A stretch of DNA of 64,000 nucleotides from Chromobacterium haemolyticum DSM 19808. Lineage in GTDB: Bacteria; Pseudomonadota; Gammaproteobacteria; Burkholderiales; Chromobacteriaceae. The notes beneath the pieces were generated by a model, which searched no databases, had not been told where the DNA came from, and worked only from the letters and a program-made list of their open reading frames with translations. The position numbers and the translations under genes are program-made. This document shows positions 7,311 to 17,629 of the stretch, piece after piece. The DNA is taken from NCBI RefSeq assembly GCF_000711885.1, contig NZ_KL543996.1, positions 44,061-108,060 of the forward strand, in the 5' to 3' direction. Each line of letters opens with the position of its first letter. Positions within the stretch are counted from its first letter, which is position 1.

Positions 7311-8041
7311 AACTGGAACCCAATTTTTATCAAGGCCGCGTTTGCTTGAATGTGTTGGCGGGAAGCAAGCACAATGCCAGAGATATCCACCAGGCGGCGG
7401 AAGGACACGTATTGGTGGGAGTCTTGTCGAAGAACTACGCCGATGTGGACAGCGCGGTTGCCGACATGCGCGAATACGCGGCCTTGATCGACAACGCCTT
7501 GTCGGTGGGGCTGGGCGCCGGCGATCCGCGCCAGTCGGACATGGTCAGCGCCATTGCCGGCCAAGTGCAGCCGCAGCACGTCAATCAGGTGTTCACCGGC
7601 GTCGGCGCCAGCCGCGCGCTGCTGGGCCAGGCGCGTACCGTGGTCAACGGCCTGGTTTCGCCCAGCGGCATTCCTGGCCTGGTGAAGGTGTCCACCGGTC
7701 CGCTCAGCGCAGAATCGCCCGTTTGCGCGGCGCCGGTGGACACCGCCATCGCCATGCTCAAGGATATGGGCGGCAGTTCGATCAAGTACTTTCCCATGGG
7801 AGGACTAGACTGCCGCGACGAGTATCTGGCGGTGGCGGAAGCCTGCGCGCGCCATGATTTCTGGCTGGAGCCCACTGGCGGCATCTCGCTGGAGAACTTC
7901 AGCGAGATCGTCCGCCTGGCGCTGGAGGCCGGCGTGCCCAAGGTGATTCCGCATGTGTACAGCTCCATCATCGACGCGAATGGCGAAACCCGGCCGGGCG
8001 ACGTTGAACGGCTGCTGTCGATGGTGAAAGCCTTGTTGTAG
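7307..8041 (+). CDS. KDGP aldolase family protein (DgaF-like)
   Basis: 244-residue TIM-barrel aldolase, EF_0839 type. The Schiff-base lysine is probably Lys160 in SSIKYFPMGG, and the phosphate or carboxylate loop is in LEPTGGISLENF. DgaF cleaves 2-keto-3-deoxygluconate-6-phosphate to pyruvate and glyceraldehyde-3-phosphate, feeding central metabolism. The start codon overlaps the dgaE-like stop by 4 bp. It is the last enzyme of the operon, and a GC-rich hairpin follows immediately. Confidence 0.8.
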   Translation: MKLEPNFYQGRVCLNVLAGSKHNARDIHQAAEGHVLVGVLSKNYADVDSAVADMREYAALIDNALSVGLGAGDPRQSDMVSAIAGQVQPQHVNQVFTGVGASRALLGQARTVVNGLVSPSGIPGLVKVSTGPLSAESPVCAAPVDTAIAMLKDMGGSSIKYFPMGGLDCRDEYLAVAEACARHDFWLEPTGGISLENFSEIVRLALEAGVPKVIPHVYSSIIDANGETRPGDVERLLSMVKALL

Positions 8042-8042
8042 A

Positions 8043-8065
8043 CGCGCCCGGGGAGGCCGGGCGCG
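8043..8065 (+). promoter_or_regulatory. Perfect GC hairpin with GGAGG in the loop
   Basis: CGCGCCCGG (8043-8051) pairs with CCGGGCGCG (8057-8065) around a GGAGG loop. It begins 1 bp after the aldolase stop and ends just before an ATG at 8067. It has no U-run, so it is not a standard terminator. It could stabilise the upstream message or limit ribosome access to the regulator start. Confidence 0.5.
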
Positions 8066-8066
8066 G

Positions 8067-10004
8067 ATGGGTTCAAGAAAGAGGCTCATGGTCAAATTCC
8101 CCTATCAACGGCTGGCCCAGGCCTTTGCCGCCCTGCAGGCGGAAGCGCTGCCGCAGGAAGAGCTGGCGCGTCGGCTGGCGGTGTCCACCCGCACCGTGCG
8201 CAACGACATCGACGCGCTCAACGCCATTCTGGCCGAGCACGGCGCGCGCTTCGTGCTCAAGCGCGGCGAGGGCTACCGGCTGCAGGCCGACGACCCGGAA
8301 CGCTTCCAGCGGGTGCGGCCGCAGGCCGGTTCCGGCCGCGCCATCCCGCGACAGGCCGGCGAGCGGGTGCACTACCTGCTGGCTCAATTTCTAGGCTCCG
8401 CCTACGCCTTGAAGCTGCAAGATCTGGCCGACGCCTGGTGCGTGAGCCGCGCCACCTTGCAGGCGGACATGGCCGAGGTGCGCGAGCGTCTGGCCGCTTA
8501 CGGTCTGAGCATAGAGGCCAAGCCGCACTACGGCATGAAGCTGTTGGGCGCGGAATCCTCCATCCGCGTCTGCCTTAGCGATCTATTGGCGCAACTGGCG
8601 GCGGAGCGGCCGGACCACCCGCTGTTGAGCGCGGACCCGGTGCTGGCCGACGCGCTGGCGACGGTGCGCGCCGGCCTGCCAGGCTGTTTGAGCCGCGCCG
8701 GCGTCCGTCTCAGCGACGATGGCGCTCAGTTTCTGACCTTTTATTGCGCGGTGGCGGCCAAGCGCATCGTCGACGGTTTTCCGCTGCAGGACTTCTGCGG
8801 CGAGGAGACGCTGCCGGCGGTGGATCAGGCCGCCACGCATATCGTCGGCCTGCTGAGGCGCATGAGCGGAGTGGAAATCGCCGCCGCCGAGCGGGCCTTT
8901 CTCTGCGTCAACATTGCCGCGCGCAGCCTGACCGGCATGTTGCCCAGCGCGATCAACGCCGACGACGCCGACGCCTTGGTCTGCTACATCCTCGACTACA
9001 TCAACCGCCATTACCGTTACGATCTGCGCGCCGACCGGCAATTGCGAGAGGACCTGATCACCCACGTTAAAACCATGATCACCCGGGTGCGTTACCAGAT
9101 TAATCTGCCCAATCCGGTGTTGGCCGACATCAAGCAGCATTACGCGCTGGCCTATGACTTCACGCTGGCGGCGGTGTCTAGCTGGGCCAAGCACTCGCCG
9201 TACCGGATCTCGGAAAATGAGATCGGCTATCTGGTGCTGCACATCGGCGTGGGGCTGGAGCGCCATTACCAGATCGGCTATCTGCGCCGGCCGCAGGCCC
9301 TGCTGGTGTGCGACGGCGGCAACGCCACGCTGCGCACGTTGGAGGCGGTGTTGCGGCGCCGTTTCCCGCAGTTGGAGGTATGCGCCTCCTTGTCCTGTCA
9401 GGAATACGAGGCGCTGGAGCATGTGAGCGCGGATTTCGTGGTGTCCACGGTGCGCTTGGAAGACAAGCGCAAGCCCGTGGCGCTGCTGTCGCCGTTTCCA
9501 TCGGATTACCAGTTGGAGCAATTGGCGCGGCTGGTGGCGGTGGACCGTACCCGGCCTTATATGTTGGAACGCTATTTTTCCGCCAAGCATTTCTGGGTGG
9601 CGGAAGCGGGACTGAGTCAGCAGGCCTTGTTCGAGCGTGTTTGCGGGCAGTTGCGCGAGGAGGGCTATGTCGACGCCGATTTCCTGCCTTCGGTGCGCGA
9701 GCGCGAGGACATTCTCAGCACCATGCTGGGCGACGGTATCGCCTTGCCGCACTCGCTGGGCCTGCTGGCGCGCAAAACCACGGTGTGCACCATCATCGCG
9801 CCGCACGGCGTCGCCTGGGGCGAGGGCAGCGTGGCGCGGGTGATTTTTCTGCTGGCGATCAGCAAGACCGAGTACGAGGAGGCGATGGCGATCTACGAAC
9901 TGTTCGTTTCCTTCATGCGCCAGCGCGCCGGCGTCCGGCTGGTGGAAAGCCGCAGCTTCGAAGAGTTTCTGCGCAATGCCTTGCTATGCCTGCCTGAGTC
10001 CTGA
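8067..10004 (+). CDS. PRD/PTS-domain transcriptional regulator (BglG/MtlR-type)
   Basis: 645 residues (638 if the ATG at 8088, behind AAAGAGG, is used). Domains in order: N-terminal HTH (LARRLAVSTRTVRNDIDALN), a second winged region, two PRDs (about 180-290 and 295-395; the second has DLITHVKTMITR and EIGYLVLHIGVG histidines), an EIIB-like segment with LLVCDGGNATLRTLE, and a C-terminal EIIA-2 domain with the phospho-His motif GIALPHSLG. Such proteins are DNA-binding activators whose activity is set by PTS phosphorylation. It probably controls the 2541-8041 operon. No PTS permease is encoded nearby, which makes the PTS-style control notable. Confidence 0.8.
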   Translation: MGSRKRLMVKFPYQRLAQAFAALQAEALPQEELARRLAVSTRTVRNDIDALNAILAEHGARFVLKRGEGYRLQADDPERFQRVRPQAGSGRAIPRQAGERVHYLLAQFLGSAYALKLQDLADAWCVSRATLQADMAEVRERLAAYGLSIEAKPHYGMKLLGAESSIRVCLSDLLAQLAAERPDHPLLSADPVLADALATVRAGLPGCLSRAGVRLSDDGAQFLTFYCAVAAKRIVDGFPLQDFCGEETLPAVDQAATHIVGLLRRMSGVEIAAAERAFLCVNIAARSLTGMLPSAINADDADALVCYILDYINRHYRYDLRADRQLREDLITHVKTMITRVRYQINLPNPVLADIKQHYALAYDFTLAAVSSWAKHSPYRISENEIGYLVLHIGVGLERHYQIGYLRRPQALLVCDGGNATLRTLEAVLRRRFPQLEVCASLSCQEYEALEHVSADFVVSTVRLEDKRKPVALLSPFPSDYQLEQLARLVAVDRTRPYMLERYFSAKHFWVAEAGLSQQALFERVCGQLREEGYVDADFLPSVREREDILSTMLGDGIALPHSLGLLARKTTVCTIIAPHGVAWGEGSVARVIFLLAISKTEYEEAMAIYELFVSFMRQRAGVRLVESRSFEEFLRNALLCLPES

Positions 10005-10008
10005 AGCA

Positions 10009-10030
10009 CGCGGGAAGGGCTTTTCCCGCG
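10009..10030 (+). terminator. Hairpin after the regulator gene
   Basis: CGCGGGAA (10009-10016) pairs perfectly with TTCCCGCG (10023-10030). It starts 5 bp after the regulator stop codon. There is no immediate U-run, only T-rich DNA from about 10047, so termination is likely but not certain. Confidence 0.45.
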
Positions 10031-10130
10031 GCTGTCAATCCATACGGTTTGGTTTATGTTTTTGTTGCGATTTGTATTGAATCGCGTTGTTTTTGTGCAC
10101 AGCAAAGGGTGGAGTTCCTGCTTTTTTGTA

Positions 10131-10145
10131 ACAGTTTGAAACTGT
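10131..10145. promoter_or_regulatory. 15-bp palindrome ACAGTTT-G-AAACTGT
   Basis: The 7-bp arms are perfect inverted repeats about one central base, in the AT-rich part of the cyo leader. It is a candidate operator with no family assigned. Confidence 0.35.
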
Positions 10146-10263
10146 GTATATGTTCGAGTATTTACTTCATGCTTTCGTTCTAGATCACGCCATGTCTGAG
10201 CTTGGGCGTTATTTTCGTCATTGATCTGTAACAAGTGATCTGGTTTTGCCCTGCGGGCGGCCA

Positions 10264-10277
10264 TTAACCTGGATCAA
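10264..10277. promoter_or_regulatory. FNR/ANR-box-like site in the cyo leader
   Basis: TTAAC-CTGG-ATCAA matches 8 of 10 positions of TTGAT-N4-ATCAA. It lies 450 bp before cyoA, far for direct control unless the transcript starts well upstream. bo3 oxidase operons are commonly repressed by FNR-type proteins when oxygen is low. Confidence 0.3.
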
Positions 10278-10727
10278 ATTTGCCCTTGAAAGTTAGGGGC
10301 GAACTGTTTTTAATAGCGCCGCCTGGCTTCACAACCGGGATGCTCCCGCCGCTTTCTGCGCCGTCCAGGGCTGCTTGCCCGCTGGAAGACGCGTCTCCGC
10401 CCGAGGGTTCGCCGGCTGTCAGCGTTGTGATGTCCCAGCAGGAGAAAGCCGGCTGTCGCCGCTCTCCTGTCGCGTCATCCACTTGGAGCGATTCACGTCG
10501 CCCCTGTCGATTGATCATACCGACCTTTCGATTTTGATCAGCTCGCGCTGCGAGTTCCGCATTGTTTTTTATTATGACGATAGCATTTGCATGGCCGTCG
10601 GCCGCGCAAGGGCTCGCTGTTGCCGTCCGGTCATGAGCCGGGCCTGGATTACCGCCGCCGGGGCCGATGGCGCGCAGCCGTAGCGCCCGGGCGAGATAAC
10701 AAGAATGTTCAACCCGTAAAGTCGTAA

Positions 10728-11663
10728 ATGATGAGAAACCAAAGACCCTCACGCCTGTGGCGGGGACTTGCTGTTGCTTCGGCGTTGCTGCTCGCCGGGT
10801 GTCAAGGCGGAATCCTTGACCCCAAGGGCCCGGTGGCGGCGGAGCAGAAGTCCCTGATCATCACGGCAACCGCGCTGATGCTGCTGGTGGTCATCCCGGT
10901 GATCGTGATGACCCTGTTCTTCGCCTGGAAGTACCGAGCCAGCAACAAGGACGCCGTCTACGAGCCCAAATGGTCGCACTCGACCAAGATCGAGCTGGTG
11001 GTCTGGCTGATTCCCTGCATCATCATCGCCTTCCTTGCCGTGCTCACCTGGGAAACCACCCACAAGCTGGATCCGTACCGCCCGCTGGATTCGGATCAGA
11101 AGCCGATCGAGGTGCAGGTGGTGGCGTTGAACTGGAAATGGTTGTTCATCTACCCGGAACAGCAGATCGCCACGATCAACGAGCTGGCCTTCCCCAGTAA
11201 TGTGCCGGTGAATTTCAAGATCACTTCCGACGCCGCGATGAACTCCTTCTTCATCCCGCAATTGGGCGGCCAGATTTACGCGATGGCCGGCATGCAGACC
11301 CAGTTGCATCTGCTGGCGCATGAGCCGGGCGTGTACAAGGGCTTCTCCGCCAACTACAGCGGCGCCGGCTTCTCCGGCATGAAGTTCAACGCCGTCGCCA
11401 CCAAGACGCCGGCTGAGTTCGATGCCTGGGTGGCCAAGGTCAAGGCTTCCGGCAAGACGCTGGACGTCAACGGCTATCGCGGCCTGGTGCTGCCTAGCGA
11501 AAAGAACCCGGTGACCTATTACGGCGCCGTCACCCCCTATCTGTTCCAGGGCGTGTTGCACAAATACATGACCGGCCGCACCTCGCTGGCCGCCACCGAG
11601 GCCGACGTCAAGCTGGCCGCGCTGGCCAAGAGCCTGTGTGAACCGCTGACGGTGAAGGAGTAA
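10728..11663 (+). CDS. cyoA: Cytochrome bo3 ubiquinol oxidase subunit II
   Basis: 311-residue lipoprotein-anchored subunit. The signal ends in LLAGC, giving a lipobox Cys near residue 25. Two membrane helices follow (about 41-65 and 88-108), then a periplasmic cupredoxin domain starting near [12 protein letters not shown]. The Cys pair that binds CuA in cytochrome c oxidases is absent from the [15 protein letters not shown] region, as expected for a quinol oxidase. The two ATGs at 10728 and 10731 lack a clear Shine-Dalgarno. It is the first gene of cyoABCDE, the terminal oxidase reducing O2 with ubiquinol electrons and pumping protons. Confidence 0.93.
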   Translation: MMRNQRPSRLWRGLAVASALLLAGCQGGILDPKGPVAAEQKSLIITATALMLLVVIPVIVMTLFFAWKYRASNKDAVYEPKWSHSTKIELVVWLIPCIIIAFLAVLTWETTHKLDPYRPLDSDQKPIEVQVVALNWKWLFIYPEQQIATINELAFPSNVPVNFKITSDAAMNSFFIPQLGGQIYAMAGMQTQLHLLAHEPGVYKGFSANYSGAGFSGMKFNAVATKTPAEFDAWVAKVKASGKTLDVNGYRGLVLPSEKNPVTYYGAVTPYLFQGVLHKYMTGRTSLAATEADVKLAALAKSLCEPLTVKE

Positions 11664-11670
11664 TCAAGAC

Positions 11671-13713
11671 ATGCTGTTAGGCAAACTGACGCTGGACGCC
11701 ATCCCTTTCCACGAACCCATCGTGATGGGCGCGCTGGGCGGCGCCGGCCTGATCGGGCTGATGCTGGTGGCCCTGATCTCCAAAATGGGCAAATGGGGCT
11801 ATCTGTGGCATGAGTGGCTGACTTCGGTCGATCACAAGAAGATCGGCGTGATGTACATCATCGTCGCCATGATCATGTTGCTGCGCGGCTTCGCCGACGC
11901 GCTGATGATGCGCGCGCAACTGGCCATCGCCACGGGCGGCAGCCATGGCGTGCTGCCGCCCGATCACTACGATCAGATCTTCACCGCCCACGGCGTGATC
12001 ATGATCATTTTCATGGCGATGCCGTTCATGACGGGCCTGATGAACATCGTGGTGCCGCTGCAGATCGGCGCGCGCGACGTGGCTTTCCCCTTCCTGAACT
12101 CGCTGAGCTTCTGGCTGCTGGTGGCGGCGGTGATTCTGGTCAACTTGTCGTTGGGCGTGGGCAACTTCGCCCGCACCGGCTGGGTGGCCTATCCGCCCTT
12201 GGCCGGCATTGCATTCAGTCCAGACGTGGGGGTGGATTACTACACCTGGGCCTTGCAGATATCAGGGATAGGGACGACGCTGACGGCGATCAACTTCCTG
12301 GTCACCGTGATCAAGATGCGCGCTCCGGGCATGAAGCTGATGGACATGCCCATCTTCACCTGGACCTGCACCTGGGCCAATGTGCTGATCGCCAGTTCCT
12401 TCCCGATCCTGACCGGCGCGCTGGCCATGCTGAGCCTGGACCGCTACCTGGACTTCCATTTCTTCACCGCGGAAGCCGGCGGCAACGCCATGATGTATCT
12501 GAACCTGTTCTGGGCCTGGGGTCACCCCGAGGTGTACATTCTGGTGCTGCCCGCCTTCGGCATTTTCTCCGAGGTGGTGTCCACCTTCACCGGCAAGCGC
12601 CTGTTCGGCCATAAGTCCATGATCTACGCCAGCGGCGCGATTTCCATCCTGGGCTTCATGGTATGGCTGCATCACTTCTTCACCATGGGTTCCGGCGCCA
12701 GCGTCAACGCTTTCTTCGGCATCGCCACCATGATCATTTCGATCCCGACCGGGGTGAAGCTGTTCAACTGGTTATTCACCATCTACCGCGGCCGCCTGCG
12801 CTTTGAAACTCCCATCCTGTGGACGCTGGGTTTCATGGTTACCTTCTCCATCGGCGGCATGACCGGCGTGTTGATGGCGGTGCCGGGCGCGGACTTCGTG
12901 TTGCACAACAGCCTGTTCCTGATCGCCCACTTCCACAACACCATTATCGGCGGCGCGGTGTTCGGCTACTTGGCCGGCGTGACCTTCTGGTTCCCGAAAG
13001 TGTTTGGTTTCAAGTTGAACCCGAAACTGGGCAAGGCCTCGTTCTGGTTCTGGCAGATCGGCTTCATGTTCGCCTTCATGCCGCTGTATGTGTTGGGCTT
13101 CCTCGGCATGACCCGCCGCCTGAACTACACCACCAATCCTGAATGGGAGCCGTGGCTGTACCTGGCGCTGTTCGGCGCGCTGTTGATCGCCTGCGGCATC
13201 GCCTGCCAGCTGCTGCAGATCGCGGTTAGCATCCGCGACCGCAAGAAGCTCGCCGACGTCAGCGGCGACCCGTGGAACGGCCATACCCTGGAGTGGTCCA
13301 CCTCGTCGCCGGCGCCGTTCTACAACTTCGCCAAGCTGCCGGTGGTGCATGACATCGACGCCTTCACCGACATGAAGGAAAAAGGCGTGGCCTATGCGGT
13401 GCCGTCGTCCTACGAGCCTATCCACATGCCCAAGAACACCGCGGTGGGCGTCTACATCGGCGGCTTTACCACGGTGCTGGGCTTCGCCTTGATCTGGCAT
13501 ATCTGGTGGTTGGCCATCTTTGGCCTGGTGGGCATCGTTGGCTGCATGCTGGCGCGCGCCTACGACAACGACCTGGACTACTACGTCCAGCCGGAGGAAG
13601 TGGAAGCCATCGAGCGCGAGCGCTTCGAGAAGCTGGGCATCGACGTGGACAACTACACCGAGCGTGATCCGGCCCAGCCGCAAAAGGCTGTGCGTCCGAC
13701 CACCACCGCGTAA
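11671..13713 (+). CDS. cyoB: Cytochrome bo3 ubiquinol oxidase subunit I
   Basis: 680 residues with many membrane helices; the heme-copper catalytic subunit. Recognisable signatures are [10 protein letters not shown] near the N-terminus, heme ligand His in FTAHGVIMI, the CuB/Tyr cross-link segment [12 protein letters not shown], the double His WLHHFFTMG, and the C-side heme ligands in [15 protein letters not shown]. It reduces oxygen to water at a heme o3-CuB centre. It is slightly longer than E. coli CyoB (663 aa), with a polar C-terminal tail. It lies 7 bp after cyoA. Confidence 0.96.
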   Translation: MLLGKLTLDAIPFHEPIVMGALGGAGLIGLMLVALISKMGKWGYLWHEWLTSVDHKKIGVMYIIVAMIMLLRGFADALMMRAQLAIATGGSHGVLPPDHYDQIFTAHGVIMIIFMAMPFMTGLMNIVVPLQIGARDVAFPFLNSLSFWLLVAAVILVNLSLGVGNFARTGWVAYPPLAGIAFSPDVGVDYYTWALQISGIGTTLTAINFLVTVIKMRAPGMKLMDMPIFTWTCTWANVLIASSFPILTGALAMLSLDRYLDFHFFTAEAGGNAMMYLNLFWAWGHPEVYILVLPAFGIFSEVVSTFTGKRLFGHKSMIYASGAISILGFMVWLHHFFTMGSGASVNAFFGIATMIISIPTGVKLFNWLFTIYRGRLRFETPILWTLGFMVTFSIGGMTGVLMAVPGADFVLHNSLFLIAHFHNTIIGGAVFGYLAGVTFWFPKVFGFKLNPKLGKASFWFWQIGFMFAFMPLYVLGFLGMTRRLNYTTNPEWEPWLYLALFGALLIACGIACQLLQIAVSIRDRKKLADVSGDPWNGHTLEWSTSSPAPFYNFAKLPVVHDIDAFTDMKEKGVAYAVPSSYEPIHMPKNTAVGVYIGGFTTVLGFALIWHIWWLAIFGLVGIVGCMLARAYDNDLDYYVQPEEVEAIERERFEKLGIDVDNYTERDPAQPQKAVRPTTTA

Positions 13714-13728
13714 GGGGCTGAATCCGAC

Positions 13729-14343
13729 ATGACGACTTATGTAAAAGACGCGCACGAAGCGCATGAGGACCACGAGCACCACGACAGCGGTTCGCAAACC
13801 GTGCTGGGCTTCTGGTTCTACCTGATGACCGACTGCATCCTGTTCGCCAGCGCGTTCGCGGCTTACGCCGTGCTGTTCCGCAATGTGGCGGAAGGCGTGT
13901 CCGGCAAGGATATCTTCGATCTGCAATACGTGCTGGTGGAAACCGCGGCGCTGCTGCTGTCCTCCATCACCTACGGCTTTGCGATGATCGCCGGTCAGAA
14001 GGGCAATAAATCCGCGGTGCTGGGCTGGCTGGGCATGACCTTCCTGTTTGGCGCCGCCTTCATCGGCCTGGAAATCAACGAGTTTCATCACCTGATCTCC
14101 GAGGGCCACGGCCCGCAGGTCAGCGCCTTCCTGTCGGCCTTCTTCGGCCTGGTGGGTCTGCACGGCCTGCACGTGACCGCCGGCCTGATCTGGATGGCGG
14201 TGATGATGATGGAGGTGGCCAAGACCGGCCTGACCGGCCGCGCGATGACGCGCCTGAACTGCCTGTCGCTGTTCTGGCACTTCCTCGACATCGTGTGGAT
14301 TTGCGTGTTCACCGTCGTCTACCTGAAAGGAGCCATGGGATGA
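13729..14343 (+). CDS. cyoC: Cytochrome bo3 ubiquinol oxidase subunit III
   Basis: 204 residues, five predicted helices after a His/Glu-rich N-terminus ([10 protein letters not shown]). [21 protein letters not shown] and [13 protein letters not shown] are typical of the subunit III family. This subunit stabilises subunit I and may support proton uptake. Its stop codon overlaps the cyoD start by 4 bp. Confidence 0.94.
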   Translation: MTTYVKDAHEAHEDHEHHDSGSQTVLGFWFYLMTDCILFASAFAAYAVLFRNVAEGVSGKDIFDLQYVLVETAALLLSSITYGFAMIAGQKGNKSAVLGWLGMTFLFGAAFIGLEINEFHHLISEGHGPQVSAFLSAFFGLVGLHGLHVTAGLIWMAVMMMEVAKTGLTGRAMTRLNCLSLFWHFLDIVWICVFTVVYLKGAMG

Positions 14344-14660
14344 GCCAGGCACATGAACACGCCGCGCACGGCAGCGTGAAAAGCTATCTGATCGGCTTCC
14401 TGCTGTCGGTGGTGCTCACCGCCATTCCGTTCTGGATGGTGATGGGCGGCGCCTTCACGCCGCAGGCGACGGCCATCGGCATCTTCGCGCTGGCGGTGGT
14501 GCAGATCGTGGTGCATCTGAAGTATTTCCTGCACCTGGACTTCAGCAAGGAGGGCAAGCTCAACACCATGTCCTTCCTGTTCACCGGCATGGTGATCGTG
14601 CTGCTGGTCGGGCTGTCGATCTGGATCATCTACACCGCCGACGCGCTGATGATGCGTTGA
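14340..14660 (+). CDS. cyoD: Cytochrome bo3 ubiquinol oxidase subunit IV
   Basis: 106 residues with three membrane helices. The start is the ATG at 14340 ([20 protein letters not shown]), preceded by AAAGGAG and overlapping the cyoC stop. The segment [13 protein letters not shown] is characteristic of CyoD. It assists CuB insertion and assembly of the bo3 complex. Confidence 0.93.
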   Translation: MSQAHEHAAHGSVKSYLIGFLLSVVLTAIPFWMVMGGAFTPQATAIGIFALAVVQIVVHLKYFLHLDFSKEGKLNTMSFLFTGMVIVLLVGLSIWIIYTADALMMR

Positions 14661-14682
14661 GACGGCGTTGAGAGAGACCGCC

Positions 14683-15588
14683 TTGAAATTCAAGCGCTAT
14701 TTGCAGGTGACCAAGCCGGGCATCATCTTCGGCAACCTGATCTCGGCCGTCGGCGGCTTTCTGCTGGCGGCCCAGGGCCGGGTTGACTGGAGCTTGCTGC
14801 TGGCCACGCTGGCCGGCCTCTCGCTGGTGGTGGCGTCCGGCTGTGCGATCAACAACTGCATAGACCAGGACATCGACGCCAAGATGGCCCGTACCCGCAA
14901 GCGGGTGCTGGTCACCGGCGCGATGAGCACCCGGGCGGCGCTGGCTCACGGCCTGCTGCTCGGCTTGGCCGGCTTCTACGCGCTGTGGCGCTGGACCAAT
15001 CCGCTGGCCTTCGGCTGCGTGCTGTTCGGCTTCGTCATCTATGTGGGGGTGTACAGCCTCTATATGAAGCGCCATTCGGTGTACGGCACCCTGGTGGGCA
15101 GCTTGTCCGGCGCGGTGCCGCCGGTGGCCGGCTACTGCGCGGTGACCGGCCGTTTCGACGCCGGCGCGGCTATCCTGCTGCTGATGTTCTGTCTGTGGCA
15201 GATGCCGCATTCCTACGCCATCGCCATCTTCCGCCTGCAGGATTACCAGGCGGCGGGGATTCCGGTGTTGCCGGTGGTCAAGGGCATTTCCAGCGCCAAG
15301 CGCCAGATCGTGCTTTACATCCTGGCCTTCGGCGCCGCCACCGCGATGCTGGCTTTCGGCGGATACGCCGGCTACGGCTATCTGGCGGTGGCCGGAGCCA
15401 CCAGCCTGTGGTGGCTGAAGATGGCCTTGTCCGGCTACAAGAGCAGCACCGACGACCGCGTCTGGGCGCGTCAGGTGTTCTTCTTTTCCATCATCACCAT
15501 CACCGCGCTATCCGTGATGATGGCGGTGGATTTCCGGCAGCCGGAACGCCAACAGCTGGCCGGCCTGAGCGCCACCGCGCAGTCCTGA
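14683..15588 (+). CDS. cyoE: Protoheme IX farnesyltransferase (heme O synthase)
   Basis: About 301 residues, nine predicted helices, UbiA-type prenyltransferase. The start is set at TTG 14683 because the protein then begins (M)[17 protein letters not shown] as in E. coli CyoE, and GAGAGA lies 6-10 nt upstream; an in-frame TTG at 14668 has no such site. Asp-rich prenyl-PP binding motifs are [12 protein letters not shown] and the [11 protein letters not shown] region. It farnesylates heme b to heme O for the oxidase encoded just upstream. Confidence 0.93.
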   Translation: MKFKRYLQVTKPGIIFGNLISAVGGFLLAAQGRVDWSLLLATLAGLSLVVASGCAINNCIDQDIDAKMARTRKRVLVTGAMSTRAALAHGLLLGLAGFYALWRWTNPLAFGCVLFGFVIYVGVYSLYMKRHSVYGTLVGSLSGAVPPVAGYCAVTGRFDAGAAILLLMFCLWQMPHSYAIAIFRLQDYQAAGIPVLPVVKGISSAKRQIVLYILAFGAATAMLAFGGYAGYGYLAVAGATSLWWLKMALSGYKSSTDDRVWARQVFFFSIITITALSVMMAVDFRQPERQQLAGLSATAQS

Positions 15589-15608
15589 ACGTCAGCAAGC
15601 CAAGACAA

Positions 15609-15635
15609 AGCGCGGGCCGTGGCCCGCGCTTTTTT
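15609..15635 (+). terminator. Rho-independent terminator of cyoABCDE
   Basis: AGCGCGGGCC pairs with GGCCCGCGCT and is followed by six T. It lies about 20 bp after the cyoE stop and just before the convergent carboxylase gene. Confidence 0.9.
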
Positions 15636-15659
15636 CATGGCTGAGCGGCTAGAGCGCGA

Positions 15660-17624
<1,965 letters not shown>

Positions 17625-17629
17625 GGTGT

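Larger units (their letters stand above)
10031..10727. other. Long intergenic leader upstream of cyoA
   Basis: About 700 bp without a convincing gene. The first third (10031-10320) is AT-rich for this genome and contains a 15-bp palindrome and an FNR-like half-matched box. The rest is GC-rich and holds only frames whose composition looks like chance. A T-rich patch at 10560-10575 may belong to a promoter. The cyo promoter and its redox control presumably lie here. Confidence 0.6.

Noticed and set aside
10264-10752. 162-codon minus-strand frame upstream of cyoA
   Set aside because: No recognisable domain, Gly/Ser/Ala-rich chance composition, no ribosome-binding site, and it overlaps the cyoA start.
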